Positions 1 to 9,959 are shown, counted from the stretch's first letter. The stretch: DNA of 64,000 bases from Piliocolobus tephrosceles (GCF_002776525.5 NC_045439.1:123422892-123486891), one strand, 5' to 3'. Program-made: numbers and translations. Notes: a model not told the origin generated them from the sequence alone.

Positions 1-170
1 CTGGGATTACAGGTGCCCGCCACCACACCTGGCTAATTTTGTATTTTTAATAGAGACGGGGTTTCACGGTGTTGGTCAGGCTGGTCTCGAACTCCTGGCT
101 TCAGGTGATCTGCCCGCCTCAGTCTCCCAAAGTGCTGGGATTACTGGTGTGAGCCACCATGACTGGCAGC
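1..170 (-). mobile_element. Alu fragment (antisense, truncated by window edge)
   Basis: The right part of an antisense Alu: the ctgggattacaggtg module, right-arm sequence, and an end at ccaccatgactggc. It lies in LRP10 intron 3. Confidence 0.9.
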
Positions 171-933
171 CAAATTATTTTTAAGTCAATGTAATCAATG
201 GGGATCTTCCTAACATGGGCTGGTATCACCATAAGACCATAAGATATATCCTAGAGCCCTTTGGAAAAACTGACTTGTGTTCCGGGACTGAGTTAAGAAG
301 AGGTGCACTGCATTCCAGTTGTTGTAGCACTGTCACCCAAGTATGGTACCAGCAGTAACTGGTAATTACCATACAGTTCAATTAACCAGAACTCACCATC
401 TTACCCTACCCCATTGTGCCAGATGTGAGACCTGGGTTGGTTTTCCATGGCATTCTGATCCCTTTGCCCTGCCAGCCTCTCCACAGATTGCCTCTCTCTT
501 TGCCTACCTCTTTCTGGGTGAATTCGTGGAAAATGAACTATGCGAGGCAAATAGCCAGGTACTCAATATGATCCCCAAACAATGATCCAAGGTCAGGGGA
601 GCCTGGGGAAACTTGGAATGTTTAAAAGATCCAGAGAGGCTGAGGAATGTTCTAGGCTGATTAAGTAGTTCGGAATCTCACACAGGACATGCAATGAATG
701 GAAGGACTTCTCAGAACAGTTCTATCTGAGCTGAGGACCGTTTGTAGAGTGGCCTCTGTCCTTTGGAGATGCCCAGGACCCAAGCTAGATGTCCACTCCA
801 GCCCAGCTCCACCTCAGTTCATTGAGTCTGGTCCAGAAAAAGTCAGGCTTTTAGGGTACACTAGGCCAAATCAAATTCTACTCTTTCCCTGTTGACAAGG
901 ATGGAAATTCCATAGAGAAGTGATCCCTGAATG
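171..933. other. Unique intronic sequence (LRP10 intron 3)
   Basis: Non-repetitive AT/GC-balanced sequence between two Alus. I see no exon, RNA gene or recognisable repeat. Open frames here are short and lack coding character. Confidence 0.6.
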
Positions 934-1242
934 GGCCAGGCCCAGTGGCTCATGCCTTTAATCCCAGCACTTTGGGAGGTCGAGGCGGGTGGATCACTTG
1001 AGGTCAGGAGTTCAAGACCAGCCTGGCCAATGTGGTGAAACCCTGTCTCTACTAAAAATACAAAAAAAAAAAATTAGCTGGGTGTGGTGGCAGGCACCTG
1101 CAATCCCAGCTGCTCAGGAGGCCAAGGCAGGAGAATCACTTGAACCCGGGAGGTGGTTGCAGTGAGCTGAGATTGTGCCCTTGCACTCCAGCCTGGGTGA
1201 CAAGAGTGAAACTCTTGTCTCCAAAAAAAAAAAAAAAAAAAA
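934..1242 (+). mobile_element. Alu (sense) in LRP10 intron 3
   Basis: A full-length sense Alu starting ggccaggcccagtggctc, with both arms and a poly(A) tail ending near 1,242. It sits 88 bases downstream of the LRP10 exon 3 donor. Confidence 0.95.
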
Positions 1243-1329
1243 GAAATGTACCTGAAGACTTCCAATGGAGGGGAAGGGGCAAGGGAGAAGAGGAGAAGAA
1301 TGGGTTCTTGCTCTTGTTCCGCTTCTCAC

Positions 1330-1465
1330 CTGACGGTGACAGTCTGTTCCTTGCTGCCCAGGATAAGCCAGGTGCAGTTGGCAGGGGAGCTGCGGCTGTT
1401 CCGGACCAGGGGCCTCTGTAAGGTGCCCTGCACTTCTAAGAGCACTGCTGGGGGGTCCTCACAAG
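1330..1465 (-). CDS. LRP10: LRP10 coding exon 3 (first CUB domain, start)
   Basis: Acceptor AG at 1,466-1,467 follows a pyrimidine tract, and the donor GTGAGA starts at 1,329. The exon encodes ACEDPPAVLLEVQGT... through ...SKEQTVTV, the beginning of the first CUB domain, with a Cys-containing sequon NCT. It ends two bases into an Arg codon, and the next exon lies beyond the left edge. Confidence 0.92.
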
Positions 1466-2477
1466 CTGGAGAGAGGAAGGTAGGACACTGGTAGTAGACA
1501 GCCCTTAGCATCTCACCCTTCCCCTTCCGCTTGGAGGCTTGAGGTTTCCAAAAGTCTGGGCTCTGCAAGGAGGAGCAGAGTATCTGCCCCTGCCCACACA
1601 CATCCTAGAGTTACAGCGCTCTGGCTTCGCTCTTTCTCTCCACATTCTTTATAGCTTCACCAGTTAATACTAATACCACGAACAATTCTGAGGTCTGCTT
1701 TGTGCCAGTCACTGAACCAGGAGAAGCAGGAAATACTGCCTCTACCCTCAGGGAGACTACATCCTGGTTAGGACGATCAAGCATAGATATTCCCAGAAAA
1801 AATAAAATAGTACATAGCAACTACCAGATGAAGGTCCACACCCAGCCTCAGTCTCCTCATCTATAAAATAAAGGCTAAATGATCTCCCCTCTAAAACTAT
1901 GGTAGGTCCCATGGAATTCAGGGAACAGAGAGTCCTTCTCGAGTGCCCCCACATTCCCAAGCCCACGGAGCCCCAGAGGTTCCCTCAACTCACCAAGATT
2001 TGGGAAAATAATCCGGTCTGGATGCGCCAGAGCGCCTCCTAGAGGAGGAACGAGAAAGGGCAGGAGAGTGAGACACCCCTTAGTTTTCTTCACCTGAGCA
2101 ACTCAAGGAAGCCATCCGGGACTTCCGGGCAGTTAATAGGAAGAGGGAGTCGGGGGTGGGAGAAGGCTGCGGCATGGGACTTCCATGGAAGGAAGGTCCG
2201 GCAGCAGGGCCTGTAGGGTTGGTGGGGTGATCTGGGGAAAGCCGGAGAGAGGACGAGGGCCCAGCGGAACGGCTGAAGACTTCCTGGAGGTTGGGGCCGG
2301 CAGTGCTGGGGGTGGCGGCAGGGGCTGGAGGGAATGGGCAGGCAGGATGGAGTGCGAGGCCGCACTGGAGGGAGTTAGAGCTGCTGGCCCGGAGACAGAA
2401 GGCTGGGGGGTGGTCTCGTTTCGGCTCTTACCAAGGAGGAGGAGGAGGAGGAGGAGGAGGAGGGTGGCCAACAGCAT
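1330..2477 (-). CDS. LRP10: LDL receptor-related protein 10, N-terminal exons 1-3 (partial)
   Basis: Three coding exons on the minus strand join in phase: 2,432-2,477, 1,994-2,038 and 1,330-1,465, encoding 75 codons plus two bases. The product is the start of LRP10, a type I membrane receptor of the LDLR family acting in Golgi/endosome trafficking and ligand uptake. Seen: ATG, a signal peptide of Met-Leu-Leu-Ala-Thr followed by ten leucines, then Gly-Gly-Ala-Leu-Ala-His, and the beginning of the first CUB domain (Cys32, ACEDPPAVLLEVQGTL, then an Asn-Cys-Thr glycosylation sequon at 60-62). All internal splice sites are AG/GT. Later CUB, LDLa, transmembrane and cytoplasmic exons must lie left of position 1. 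Residue 30 is Leu (CTT, spanning to the exon junction) where I recall His in human. Identification is by recalled family sequence, and I am confident of it. Confidence 0.93.
1994..2038 (-). CDS. LRP10: LRP10 coding exon 2
   Basis: A 45-base phase-1 exon with acceptor AG at 2,039-2,040 and donor GTGAGT at 1,993 downwards. It encodes the residues after the signal-peptide core (GGALAHPDRIIFPNL) leading into the first CUB domain. Its length is a multiple of three, so skipping it would keep the frame but remove the predicted signal cleavage region. Confidence 0.9.
2432..2477 (-). CDS. LRP10: LRP10 coding exon 1 (signal peptide)
   Basis: ATG is at 2,475-2,477 and the donor GT at 2,430-2,431. The exon encodes 15 codons plus one base. 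Ten consecutive leucine codons, nearly all CTC, form the hydrophobic core of the signal peptide and make a trinucleotide microsatellite right up to the splice donor. The start is chosen because it is the only ATG giving a signal peptide that continues in phase into exon 2. Confidence 0.92.
2433..2464. repeat. (GAG/CTC)n microsatellite inside LRP10 exon 1
   Basis: About ten tandem CTC codons (minus strand), seen as GAG repeats on the plus strand, encode the poly-leucine core of the LRP10 signal peptide. Confidence 0.9.
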
Positions 2478-3199
2478 CCTGGGCTGTCCAGAGGTGCCGG
2501 AAGGGTCCCGGAGCTTCTGTGGTCTACCCGATGGGGTCGCGGCGGAGCCCCGGCCGCCCAGGCTCCCCGGTGCCGCCTCCCCAAGGGGGCTCCATGGCCT
2601 GGGCTCGACTGGTGCTCTGGATGCCAGGGCTGGGGGCGGGGAAGCGGCGGCAGCCGGGGAGTAGGGGCGGTGCCTTTCGCCAACTTTGGAGTTGTTTTCT
2701 CTGGCCGCCGCCGCACTCTTTCTCCCGGGGCTGGCTCCCGAAGTCCCGGATCTCGGCACTGGGTCGCGCCCTCACCTACAGTCCGCCCGCAGGCCGCGAG
2801 CGCCCCTAGCCTGGCCTGGCCGCCACCTGCCGGGGTTTGAGACCACTTCCTCTTCGGGCCAAACTTTGCCGACTTTCAGCCCCTACGGCCGGCCGGGTGC
2901 TGCTCCACTCCTCTAGCGCTTGCAGCCCGCGGAACGCGACAGGGAAGCGGGGGAGGGGGAGAGGTGGTTCGGCCCGGCGCTCCGGCCCCTGCCCAGGAGG
3001 TACCCCCGCCCGCCCAGGGGTTGGAGTAGCCTGGGCGGGTGACGAGCCCGGTCCCACCCCTGCCAATCAACGAGCGGGCCACACCCACTTGCTCGCCTTA
3101 ACCCCTTTCCGGCTCTGCGGGACTTGTCAGACGTGCCCTTGACTGGCAGCTTCAGCTTCCACATTTAACCCTGCTTTGTTTAATCCTTGGGGTGTAACA

Positions 3200-3251
3200 C
3201 GTTTGTCCTTACAGAACACGTTTGTCACACGTTTGTCAGACGTTTGTCAAA
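3200..3251 (+). repeat. Four copies of an 11-bp CGTTTGTC-containing motif
   Basis: CGTTTGTC occurs at 3,200, 3,219, 3,230 and 3,241. The last three are in a perfect 11-base register. The cluster lies about 720 bases upstream of the LRP10 ATG, just outside the CpG island. Confidence 0.8.
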
Positions 3252-3589
3252 GGACGTCTGCTTATTCCCTAACTGTGATGTCTTTCCTTTGGGCCCTAAG
3301 CTCAGTACTTTTCTTGTCCCGGGGTCTGAGATCCGGCAGCACTTTTTGGAGTGAGACTTTATTACAGCTATTACCACACGGTATGGTAACTATTTGTTCG
3401 TCATTCCCGCCCCCGTCCCGCCCCTTCTCTGCAAACAAACTTCCCGTAGGCTGGGGCCTAGACTGTTTACCTTTGCACCTACAGGGCTTCTCTCCTGAGA
3501 AGCCTTCTCTCTGCTGAGACACAGGAAGAACTCAATAAATGGTAAATAAACGAATAAGTACTCCTTCTCCATTTGCTAGCTGTGACCTC

Positions 3590-3745
3590 CAGAAAATTAC
3601 TTAACCTCTCTGTTCTTCTCAGGTATAAAATGAGGTTTATGATAGTGCAACTTCCTGTTAAGGTTGTTGCTAACATTTAGGGAGAGCAAGTTGCCTGACA
3701 CACAGGAAGTGCTCCATATCGGGTAGCAACTATTATTATCAGTCA
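3590..3745 (+). mobile_element. MIR-like SINE fragment
   Basis: Contains the MIR hallmarks in order: tgacctc..aaattacttaacctctctgttcttctcaggtataaaatgagg, a short gap, then gtgctccatat and tattattatc. It is diverged and ancient. Confidence 0.6.
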
Positions 3746-3837
3746 CAGAAGGTGTTTCTAATTTGTGTGAGCTGGGGGTTACCGATTTCCTGTGGCACTG
3801 ATAGATAACATTAATAAACTATATATATATATATATA

Positions 3838-4121
3838 TTTTGAGACGGAGTCTTGCTCTGTCGCCCGGCTGGAGTGCAGTGGCCGGATCTCAGCTCACTG
3901 CAAGCTCGGCCTCCCGGGTTTACGCCATTCTCCTGCCTCAGCCTCCGGAGTAGCTGGGACTACAGGCGCCCGCCACCTCGCCCGGCTAGTTTTTTGTATT
4001 TTTAGTAGAGACGGGGTTTCACCGTGTTAGCCAGGATGGTCTCGATCTCCTGACCTCGTGATCCGCCCGTCTCGGCCTCCCAAAGTGCTGGGATTACAGG
4101 CTTGAGCCACCGCGCCCGGCC
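3838..4121 (-). mobile_element. Young Old World monkey Alu (AluYRa/YRb-like)
   Basis: A nearly intact antisense Alu beside a (TA)n run, ending gcttgagccaccgcgcccggcc. Cercopithecid-specific bases are present: cttgagcc, cacctcgcccggctagt and ggccggatctcagctcactgcaagctc. These diagnostic changes support assignment of the window to an Old World monkey. Confidence 0.85.
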
Positions 4122-4224
4122 AATAAACAATATTGAAGCTCAGAATTTTCAGTGAAAAATAAACACAACAAATAGCAAACAGTTTTAGATTTTTCCACTT
4201 TTCAGGCACAGATCTAAGTAAGCA

Positions 4225-4425
4225 CTCTACTAAATACTTAGGAACTACTTTAGTATATACTAAATGCGTTAACACTTTATAAGTATTTGCGGGTTTAATT
4301 CTCTCAACAACCGTGTGAGGTAGATACTATTGTTACTTCCAATTTCCAAGGTATTCCAAGAAATGTAGGCACAGAAAAATTAAGTATTTTGCCCAAGATG
4401 CAGTACAGTGGGCCCTCCATATCTT
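4225..4425 (-). mobile_element. MIR fragment (reverse)
   Basis: Reverse-orientation MIR signature: agcactctac...cactttataagtatttgc...caaccgtgtgaggtagatactattgtta, followed by aaattaagtattttgccc. Degenerate. Confidence 0.6.
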
Positions 4426-4540
4426 GGGTTCAGCATTCGCAGATTTAACTGATCGTAGACGGAAAATATTGTCAGGGTTGGGGTTGGGGGAATTGAGTGG
4501 AATTGCATCTGGATTTTTGTTTGTTTGTTTGTTTGTTAGT

Positions 4541-4836
4541 TTTTTGAGACGGAGTCTTGCTCTGTCGCCCAGGCTGGAGGGCAGTGGCGCAATCTCCTCT
4601 CACTGCAACCACCACCTCCCGCCTCCCGCGTTCAAGCAGTTCTCCTGCCTCAGCCTCCCCAGTAACTGGGATTACAGGTGCCCGCCGCCGCCATACCCGG
4701 CTAATTTCTGTATTTGAGTAGAGACGGGTTTCACCATGTTGGCCAGGCTGGTCTCCAACACCTGACCTCAGGTGATCCATCCGCCTTGGCCTGCCAAAGT
4801 GCTGGAATTACAAGCGTGAGCCACTGCGCCTGGCCA
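4541..4836 (-). mobile_element. Alu (antisense), first copy of gap-flanking duplication
   Basis: An antisense Alu beginning ttttttgagacggagtctt and ending cgcctggcc. From 4,564 onward it repeats at 5,587-5,859 with one base difference, as part of the duplication that flanks the assembly gap. Confidence 0.92.
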
Positions 4837-5186
4837 TGAAGCTAGGGTTTGAACCTGGGCAATCTGACTCTGGATAGAGTGCACATTCTGATCTTAACCA
4901 CTTTCTCTCTTCTACAAATGATATAAAATATAAAATAGTTTTGTTTTGTTTTGTTTGTTTGTTTGTTTTTGAGACAGAGTTTCACTCTTGTTGCCAGGCT
5001 GGAGTTTAGTGACTACCATCTAGGCTCACTGCAACCTTCACCTCCTGGGTTCACGCGATTCTTATGCCTCAGCCTCCTGAGTAGCTGGGATTACAGGCAT
5101 GGGCCACCATGCCCGGCTAATTTTTATATTTTTAATAGAGATGGGGTTTCACCATGTTGGCCAGGCTGGTCACAAACTCCTGACCT
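4564..5186 (+). repeat. 623-bp direct repeat, left copy
   Basis: Identical to 5,587-6,209 except C at 4,725 versus A at 5,748. It includes Alu DNA plus about 100 bases of non-Alu sequence (4,838-4,945), so it is more than Alu-to-Alu similarity. It abuts the N run directly, as expected of overlapping contig ends that were not merged. Confidence 0.95.
4966..5186 (-). mobile_element. Alu (antisense) cut by assembly gap
   Basis: An antisense Alu from tttttgagacagagtttc to tcctgacct, ending exactly at the N run. Its twin is at 5,989-6,209. Confidence 0.9.
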
Positions 5187-5586
5187 NNNNNNNNNNNNNN
5201 NNNNNNNNNNNNNNNNNNNNNNNNNNNNNNNNNNNNNNNNNNNNNNNNNNNNNNNNNNNNNNNNNNNNNNNNNNNNNNNNNNNNNNNNNNNNNNNNNNNN
5301 NNNNNNNNNNNNNNNNNNNNNNNNNNNNNNNNNNNNNNNNNNNNNNNNNNNNNNNNNNNNNNNNNNNNNNNNNNNNNNNNNNNNNNNNNNNNNNNNNNNN
5401 NNNNNNNNNNNNNNNNNNNNNNNNNNNNNNNNNNNNNNNNNNNNNNNNNNNNNNNNNNNNNNNNNNNNNNNNNNNNNNNNNNNNNNNNNNNNNNNNNNNN
5501 NNNNNNNNNNNNNNNNNNNNNNNNNNNNNNNNNNNNNNNNNNNNNNNNNNNNNNNNNNNNNNNNNNNNNNNNNNNNNNNNNNNNNN
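5187..5586. other. Assembly gap (400 N)
   Basis: Exactly 400 unknown bases. No feature can be called here. Confidence 1.
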
Positions 5587-6209
5587 GTCGCCCAGGCTGG
5601 AGGGCAGTGGCGCAATCTCCTCTCACTGCAACCACCACCTCCCGCCTCCCGCGTTCAAGCAGTTCTCCTGCCTCAGCCTCCCCAGTAACTGGGATTACAG
5701 GTGCCCGCCGCCGCCATACCCGGCTAATTTCTGTATTTGAGTAGAGAAGGGTTTCACCATGTTGGCCAGGCTGGTCTCCAACACCTGACCTCAGGTGATC
5801 CATCCGCCTTGGCCTGCCAAAGTGCTGGAATTACAAGCGTGAGCCACTGCGCCTGGCCATGAAGCTAGGGTTTGAACCTGGGCAATCTGACTCTGGATAG
5901 AGTGCACATTCTGATCTTAACCACTTTCTCTCTTCTACAAATGATATAAAATATAAAATAGTTTTGTTTTGTTTTGTTTGTTTGTTTGTTTTTGAGACAG
6001 AGTTTCACTCTTGTTGCCAGGCTGGAGTTTAGTGACTACCATCTAGGCTCACTGCAACCTTCACCTCCTGGGTTCACGCGATTCTTATGCCTCAGCCTCC
6101 TGAGTAGCTGGGATTACAGGCATGGGCCACCATGCCCGGCTAATTTTTATATTTTTAATAGAGATGGGGTTTCACCATGTTGGCCAGGCTGGTCACAAAC
6201 TCCTGACCT
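5587..6209 (+). repeat. 623-bp direct repeat, right copy
   Basis: Right-hand copy of the 4,564-5,186 segment, starting at the first base after the gap. It contains the tail of one antisense Alu (5,587-5,859), unique sequence, and most of another (5,989-6,209). Confidence 0.95.
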
Positions 6210-6212
6210 ACA

Positions 6213-6326
6213 AAATTGTGTAGTGGCACAATTTTGGCTTACTGCAACCTTGACTTCCTGGGCTCAGGTGATCCTCCCACCTCAGCCTCCTGAGTATACA
6301 CGTGTGTGTCACCATGCCGGGCTAAT

Positions 6327-6388
<62 letters not shown>

Positions 6389-6801
6389 AGACGGAGTCTT
6401 GCTCTGTTGCCCAGGCTAGAGTGCCGTGGCGCGATCTCAGCTCACTGCAACCTCAGTCTCCTGGGTTCAAGTGATTCTCCTGCCTCAGTCTCCCAAGTAT
6501 CTGGGACTACAGGCACGTGCCACCATGCCGGCTAATTTTTTGTGTTTTTAGTAGAGATGGGGTTTCACTGTGTTAGCCAGGATAGTCTCAATCTCCTGAC
6601 TTTGTGATCTGCCTGCCTCGGCCTCCCAAAGTGCTGGGATTCAGGCGTGAGCCACTGTCCCCAGCCTAATTTTTGTATCTTTTGTGGAGATGGGGTTTCA
6701 CTATGTTACCCAGGCTGGTCTTCAACACCTGGGCCAAGTGATCCTCCTGCTTCAGCCTCCCAAAGTGCTGGGATTATAGGCATGAGACACTCCACTCAGC
6801 C
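6213..6801 (-). mobile_element. Old Alu split by a (TA)n tract and a younger Alu
   Basis: An old antisense Alu left arm (6,213-6,325) is interrupted at the gctaatttt site by a TA repeat (6,331-6,385) and a younger antisense Alu (about 6,385-6,665). The old element resumes at taatttttgtatcttttg (6,667) and ends at cactcagcc (6,801). This is an Alu-in-Alu insertion. Confidence 0.85.
6331..6385. repeat. (TA)n microsatellite
   Basis: About 27 uninterrupted AT dinucleotides at the junction of two nested Alus. Likely polymorphic. Confidence 0.95.
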
Positions 6802-6832
6802 TATTTATTTATTTATTTATATTTAATTTTAT

Positions 6833-7122
6833 TTTTTTGAGACAGAGTCTCACTTCATTGCCTAGGCTAGAGTGCAGTGGCACAATGTTAGCTCACTGTA
6901 ACCTCCACCTCCCCGGCTCAAGTGATTCTCATGCCTCAGCCTCCCAAGTAGCTGGGATTACAGGCGCCTGCCACCATGCCTGGAAAATTTTTGTATTTTT
7001 AGTAGAGAGGGTGGGTTTTGCTATGTTGACCAGGCTGGTCTTGAACTCCTTACCTCAAGTGATCCACCTGCCTCGGCCTCCCAAAGTGCTGGGATTATAG
7101 GCATGAACCACTGCACTCAGCC
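6833..7122 (-). mobile_element. Alu (antisense)
   Basis: A full antisense Alu from ttttttgagacagagtctc to ccactgcactcagcc, with (TTTA)n at its tail side. Confidence 0.93.
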
Positions 7123-7145
7123 CTATTATTTTTATTTTATTTAAT

Positions 7146-7747
7146 TTGAGATGGAGTTTCGCTCTTGTTGCGCAGGCTGGAGTGCAATGATGCGACCTCA
7201 GCTCACCACAGCCTCTGCCTCCTGGGTTCACACAATTCCCCTGCCTCAGCCTCCTGAGTAGCTGGGATTGCAGGCATGCGCACCACGCCCAGCTAAATTT
7301 TTTTTTTTCTTTTCTTTTCTTTTTTTGAGACAGAGTCTGGCTCTGTCATCCAGGCTGGAGTGCAGTGGCCCGATCTCAGCTCACTGCAAGCTCCGCCTCC
7401 TGGGTTCACGCCATTCGCCTGCCTCAGCCTCCCGAGTAGCTGGGACTACAGGCATCCACCACCATGACCGGCTAATTTTTTGTATGTTTTTTAGTAGAGA
7501 CAGGGTTTCACCGTGTTGGCCAGGATGGTCTCAATCGCCTGACCTCGTGATTCGCTCGCCTTGGCCTCCCAAAAGTGCTGGGATTACAGGCGTGAGTCAT
7601 CGTGCCCAGCCTAATTTTTGTATTTTTAGTAGAGACGGGGTTTCTCCATGTTGGTCAGCCTGGTCTCGAACTCCCGACTTTAGGTGATCCGTGCATCTCA
7701 GCCTCCCAAATTGCTGGGATTATAGCCGTGAGGCACTGCGCCCGGCC
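7146..7747 (-). mobile_element. Alu interrupted by a second Alu
   Basis: The outer antisense Alu runs 7,146-7,297 and resumes at 7,613-7,747 (taatttttgtatttttagtag ... gcgcccggcc). The inner, younger antisense Alu with a T-rich tail occupies about 7,299-7,611. Confidence 0.88.
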
Positions 7748-7895
7748 GGCCCTATTATTTTTAAAGGCTAATCAAATAAGCAGTGGGAGTGGAAAAGGGA
7801 TAAAGAAATCTGTAACTGATTGTGATCAACTAGTTGTAAACACCACTGTAACAGGCCAGTCAGAACAGTTTTCTTTTTTGTTTGATTGTTTTTTG

Positions 7896-8188
7896 CTGTT
7901 TTTTGAGACAGGGTCTCACTCTGTCGCCCAGGCTGGGGTGCAGTGGCACGATCTCAGCTCACTACAACCTCCACCTCCTGGGTTAAAGCAATTCTCCCAC
8001 CTCAGCCTCCCAAGTAACTAGGATTACAGGCGTGTGCCACCATGCCCAGCTAATATTTGTATTTTTTTGGTAGAGACGGAGTTTCACCATGTTGGCCAGG
8101 CTGGTCTCGAACTCCTGACCTCTGGTGATCCACCTGCATCGGCCTCCCAACGTGCTGGGGTTACAGGTGTGAGCCACCACACCCAGCC
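7896..8188 (-). mobile_element. Alu (antisense)
   Basis: Full antisense Alu, ttttttgagacagggtctc to ccacacccagcc. Confidence 0.93.
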
Positions 8189-8459
8189 TCAGAAGGGTTT
8201 TCTATTAATAACATTTATTGTTGTAGGGCTTCAGTTGGGCCTGATACCGTAGAGTTGGCCATAAAAAGTCTCTTCTTCCACTCGGACCTTGGTCCCACGT
8301 CCTAACTCTCTCTGTGCTCCCAGGATTAATGAGAATATTGAATAGAACCGTGAAGGTGGAAGCCAGGGATTTTTGATACCTTCAGGGATCCTTGATATCT
8401 TCAGGGATCCTGAAACTAACCTCTTGAATCTCCTGCAGATTCGGATTGGGATAACTATA

Positions 8460-8700
8460 AATGACAAGCCCAGGAGTTTGAGACAAGCCTGGAAAACACA
8501 GTAGGACCCCGTCTCTACAAAAAGTACAAAATTTAGCTGGGTGTGATGGTGTGTACCTGTAGTCTCAGCTACTTGGGAGGCTGAGGTGGGAGGGTTGCTT
8601 GAACCCATGAGGTTGAGGCTGTGGTAAGCCGAGACTGCACCACTGCACTCCAGCCTGGGATATAGAGCGCGACCCCATTAAAAAAAAAAAAAAAGAAGAA
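8460..8700 (+). mobile_element. 5'-truncated old Alu (sense)
   Basis: Starts mid left arm (agcccaggagtttgagacaagcctgg) and ends in poly(A) followed by a GAA-rich tail. AluJ-like bases. Confidence 0.85.
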
Positions 8701-9247
8701 GAAGAAAAGAAAAGAAAAAGAAAAAGAACCCTGAAGGTGAGAGGCAGATGCAAAAGGAAGCAGGACAAAGAGGTTGGGGAATTTGAAAATGTTTAGGTCC
8801 TAAAAGTGGACGGAAGTTTCACTTGAGCGCTGGCTGTATTCTTGTTGGATGCCTGGAATTCCTAAGACTTCACTTTAGCTTCAAGGAGCTTACAGTCTAG
8901 TTGGAAAGAGAGGTCAGATACATAAATTGACAATGCCAGACAGCCATGGGAAGTGTCCATGGGAATGGGCATCACAGGGAGTAGGAGTTTGGAAAGGAAG
9001 CAGGAAAGGTGGTAGTGAGATGGGAAGAGTTATGGGGGTGAAGAAAAGGGGAAGAGAACCCATGGTCTGGAATGCTGAATAAACTAAAATTTGCAGAAAA
9101 TAGTCAAGACCTATGCTATTGGGGATAATCATCATCAGGAAGAAATGGCACCAGGGTAGAACAAACTTTCATTCTGTAAATATTTAAGTGCCTTCCAAGT
9201 ACAAGACACTGTGGCAGACACTGGGAGTTAATATTCAAGAGTGAATA

Positions 9248-9248
<1 letters not shown>
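8701..9248. other. Unique intergenic sequence
   Basis: No gene or RNA seen. The stretch around 8,880-9,080 (cttacagtctag, gaagtgtccatgggaatg) is diverged L2/MIR-like, but I could not place it firmly. Confidence 0.4.

Positions 9249-9280
<32 letters not shown>
9249..9280 (+). repeat. Orphan poly(A) tract
   Basis: About 32 adenines not preceded by Alu sequence. It lies 50 bases from the poly(T) of the next antisense Alu, forming an inverted homopolymer pair. Confidence 0.9.
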
Positions 9281-9282
<2 letters not shown>

Positions 9283-9326
9283 TGAGGGAAAAATTCAAGA
9301 TGACCTAGGTCTTTATAATGAGTTTA

Positions 9327-9329
<3 letters not shown>

Positions 9330-9357
<28 letters not shown>

Positions 9358-9640
9358 GAGACGGGGGTTTCCTCCTGTTGCCCCGGCTGCAGTGCAATGG
9401 CACGATCTCAGCTCACTGCAAGCTCTGCCTCCAGGGTTCACGCCATTCTCCTGCCTCAGCCTCACAAGCAGCTGGGACTACAGGCACCCGCCACCGCGCC
9501 CGGCTAATTTTTTGCATTTTTAGGTGAGACGGGGTTTCACTGTGTTAGCCAGGATGGTCTCGATCTCCTGACCTCGTGATCCACCCGCCTCGGCCTCCCA
9601 AAGTGCTGGGATTACAGGCGTGAGCCACTGTGCCCAGCCC
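9330..9640 (-). mobile_element. Young Alu (AluY-like, antisense) with target-site duplication
   Basis: A full antisense Alu with a 27-base T tail. The duplicated target gagtttaagctt is at 9,320-9,331 and 9,641-9,652. Confidence 0.95.
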
Positions 9641-9794
9641 GAGTTTAAGCTTTAATTAACTTAGTGAGTTTCAGTGTCCAGGCCCATAAAAATCATATCC
9701 TAAATGATCAAGTACCTTTGGGAATGGGACTGTGAAAATATTCTTGGAAATCTTTGAGGAACTATGAAAAATAGTAAAAGTAGTGGGAAATGGA

Positions 9795-9948
9795 CAGATT
9801 TTATTTTTAAATTTTTATTTATTTATTTGTAGATATGGGCTCTTGATATGTTGCCCAGGCTGGTCTCAAACTGCTGGCCTCTAGCCATCCTCCTGGCTTG
9901 GCCTCCCAAAGGGCTGGGATTATAGGCGTGAGCCACCATGCCTGGCTG
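9795..9948 (-). mobile_element. Alu right-monomer-like fragment (antisense)
   Basis: A single-arm fragment: gtagatatgggctcttgatatgttgccc ... gccaccatgcctggc. FRAM/AluJ-like age. Confidence 0.8.
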
Positions 9949-9959
9949 ATGTTTAGTTT

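Larger units (their letters stand above)
2130..3130. promoter_or_regulatory. LRP10: CpG-island promoter of LRP10
   Basis: GC- and CpG-rich sequence surrounds and precedes LRP10 exon 1, with many GC boxes (cccgcc, gggcgg) and no obvious TATA box near the ATG. This is the usual architecture of a broadly expressed gene. The LRP10 5' UTR and start sites should lie between 2,478 and about 3,000 on the minus strand. The exact start cannot be read from sequence. Confidence 0.75.

Noticed and set aside
2133..2759. 208-codon minus-strand frame through the LRP10 first exon
   Set aside because: Its middle is the real LRP10 start, but the upstream extension is GC-rich 5' UTR and the downstream part is intron 1 beyond a canonical GTAAGA donor.
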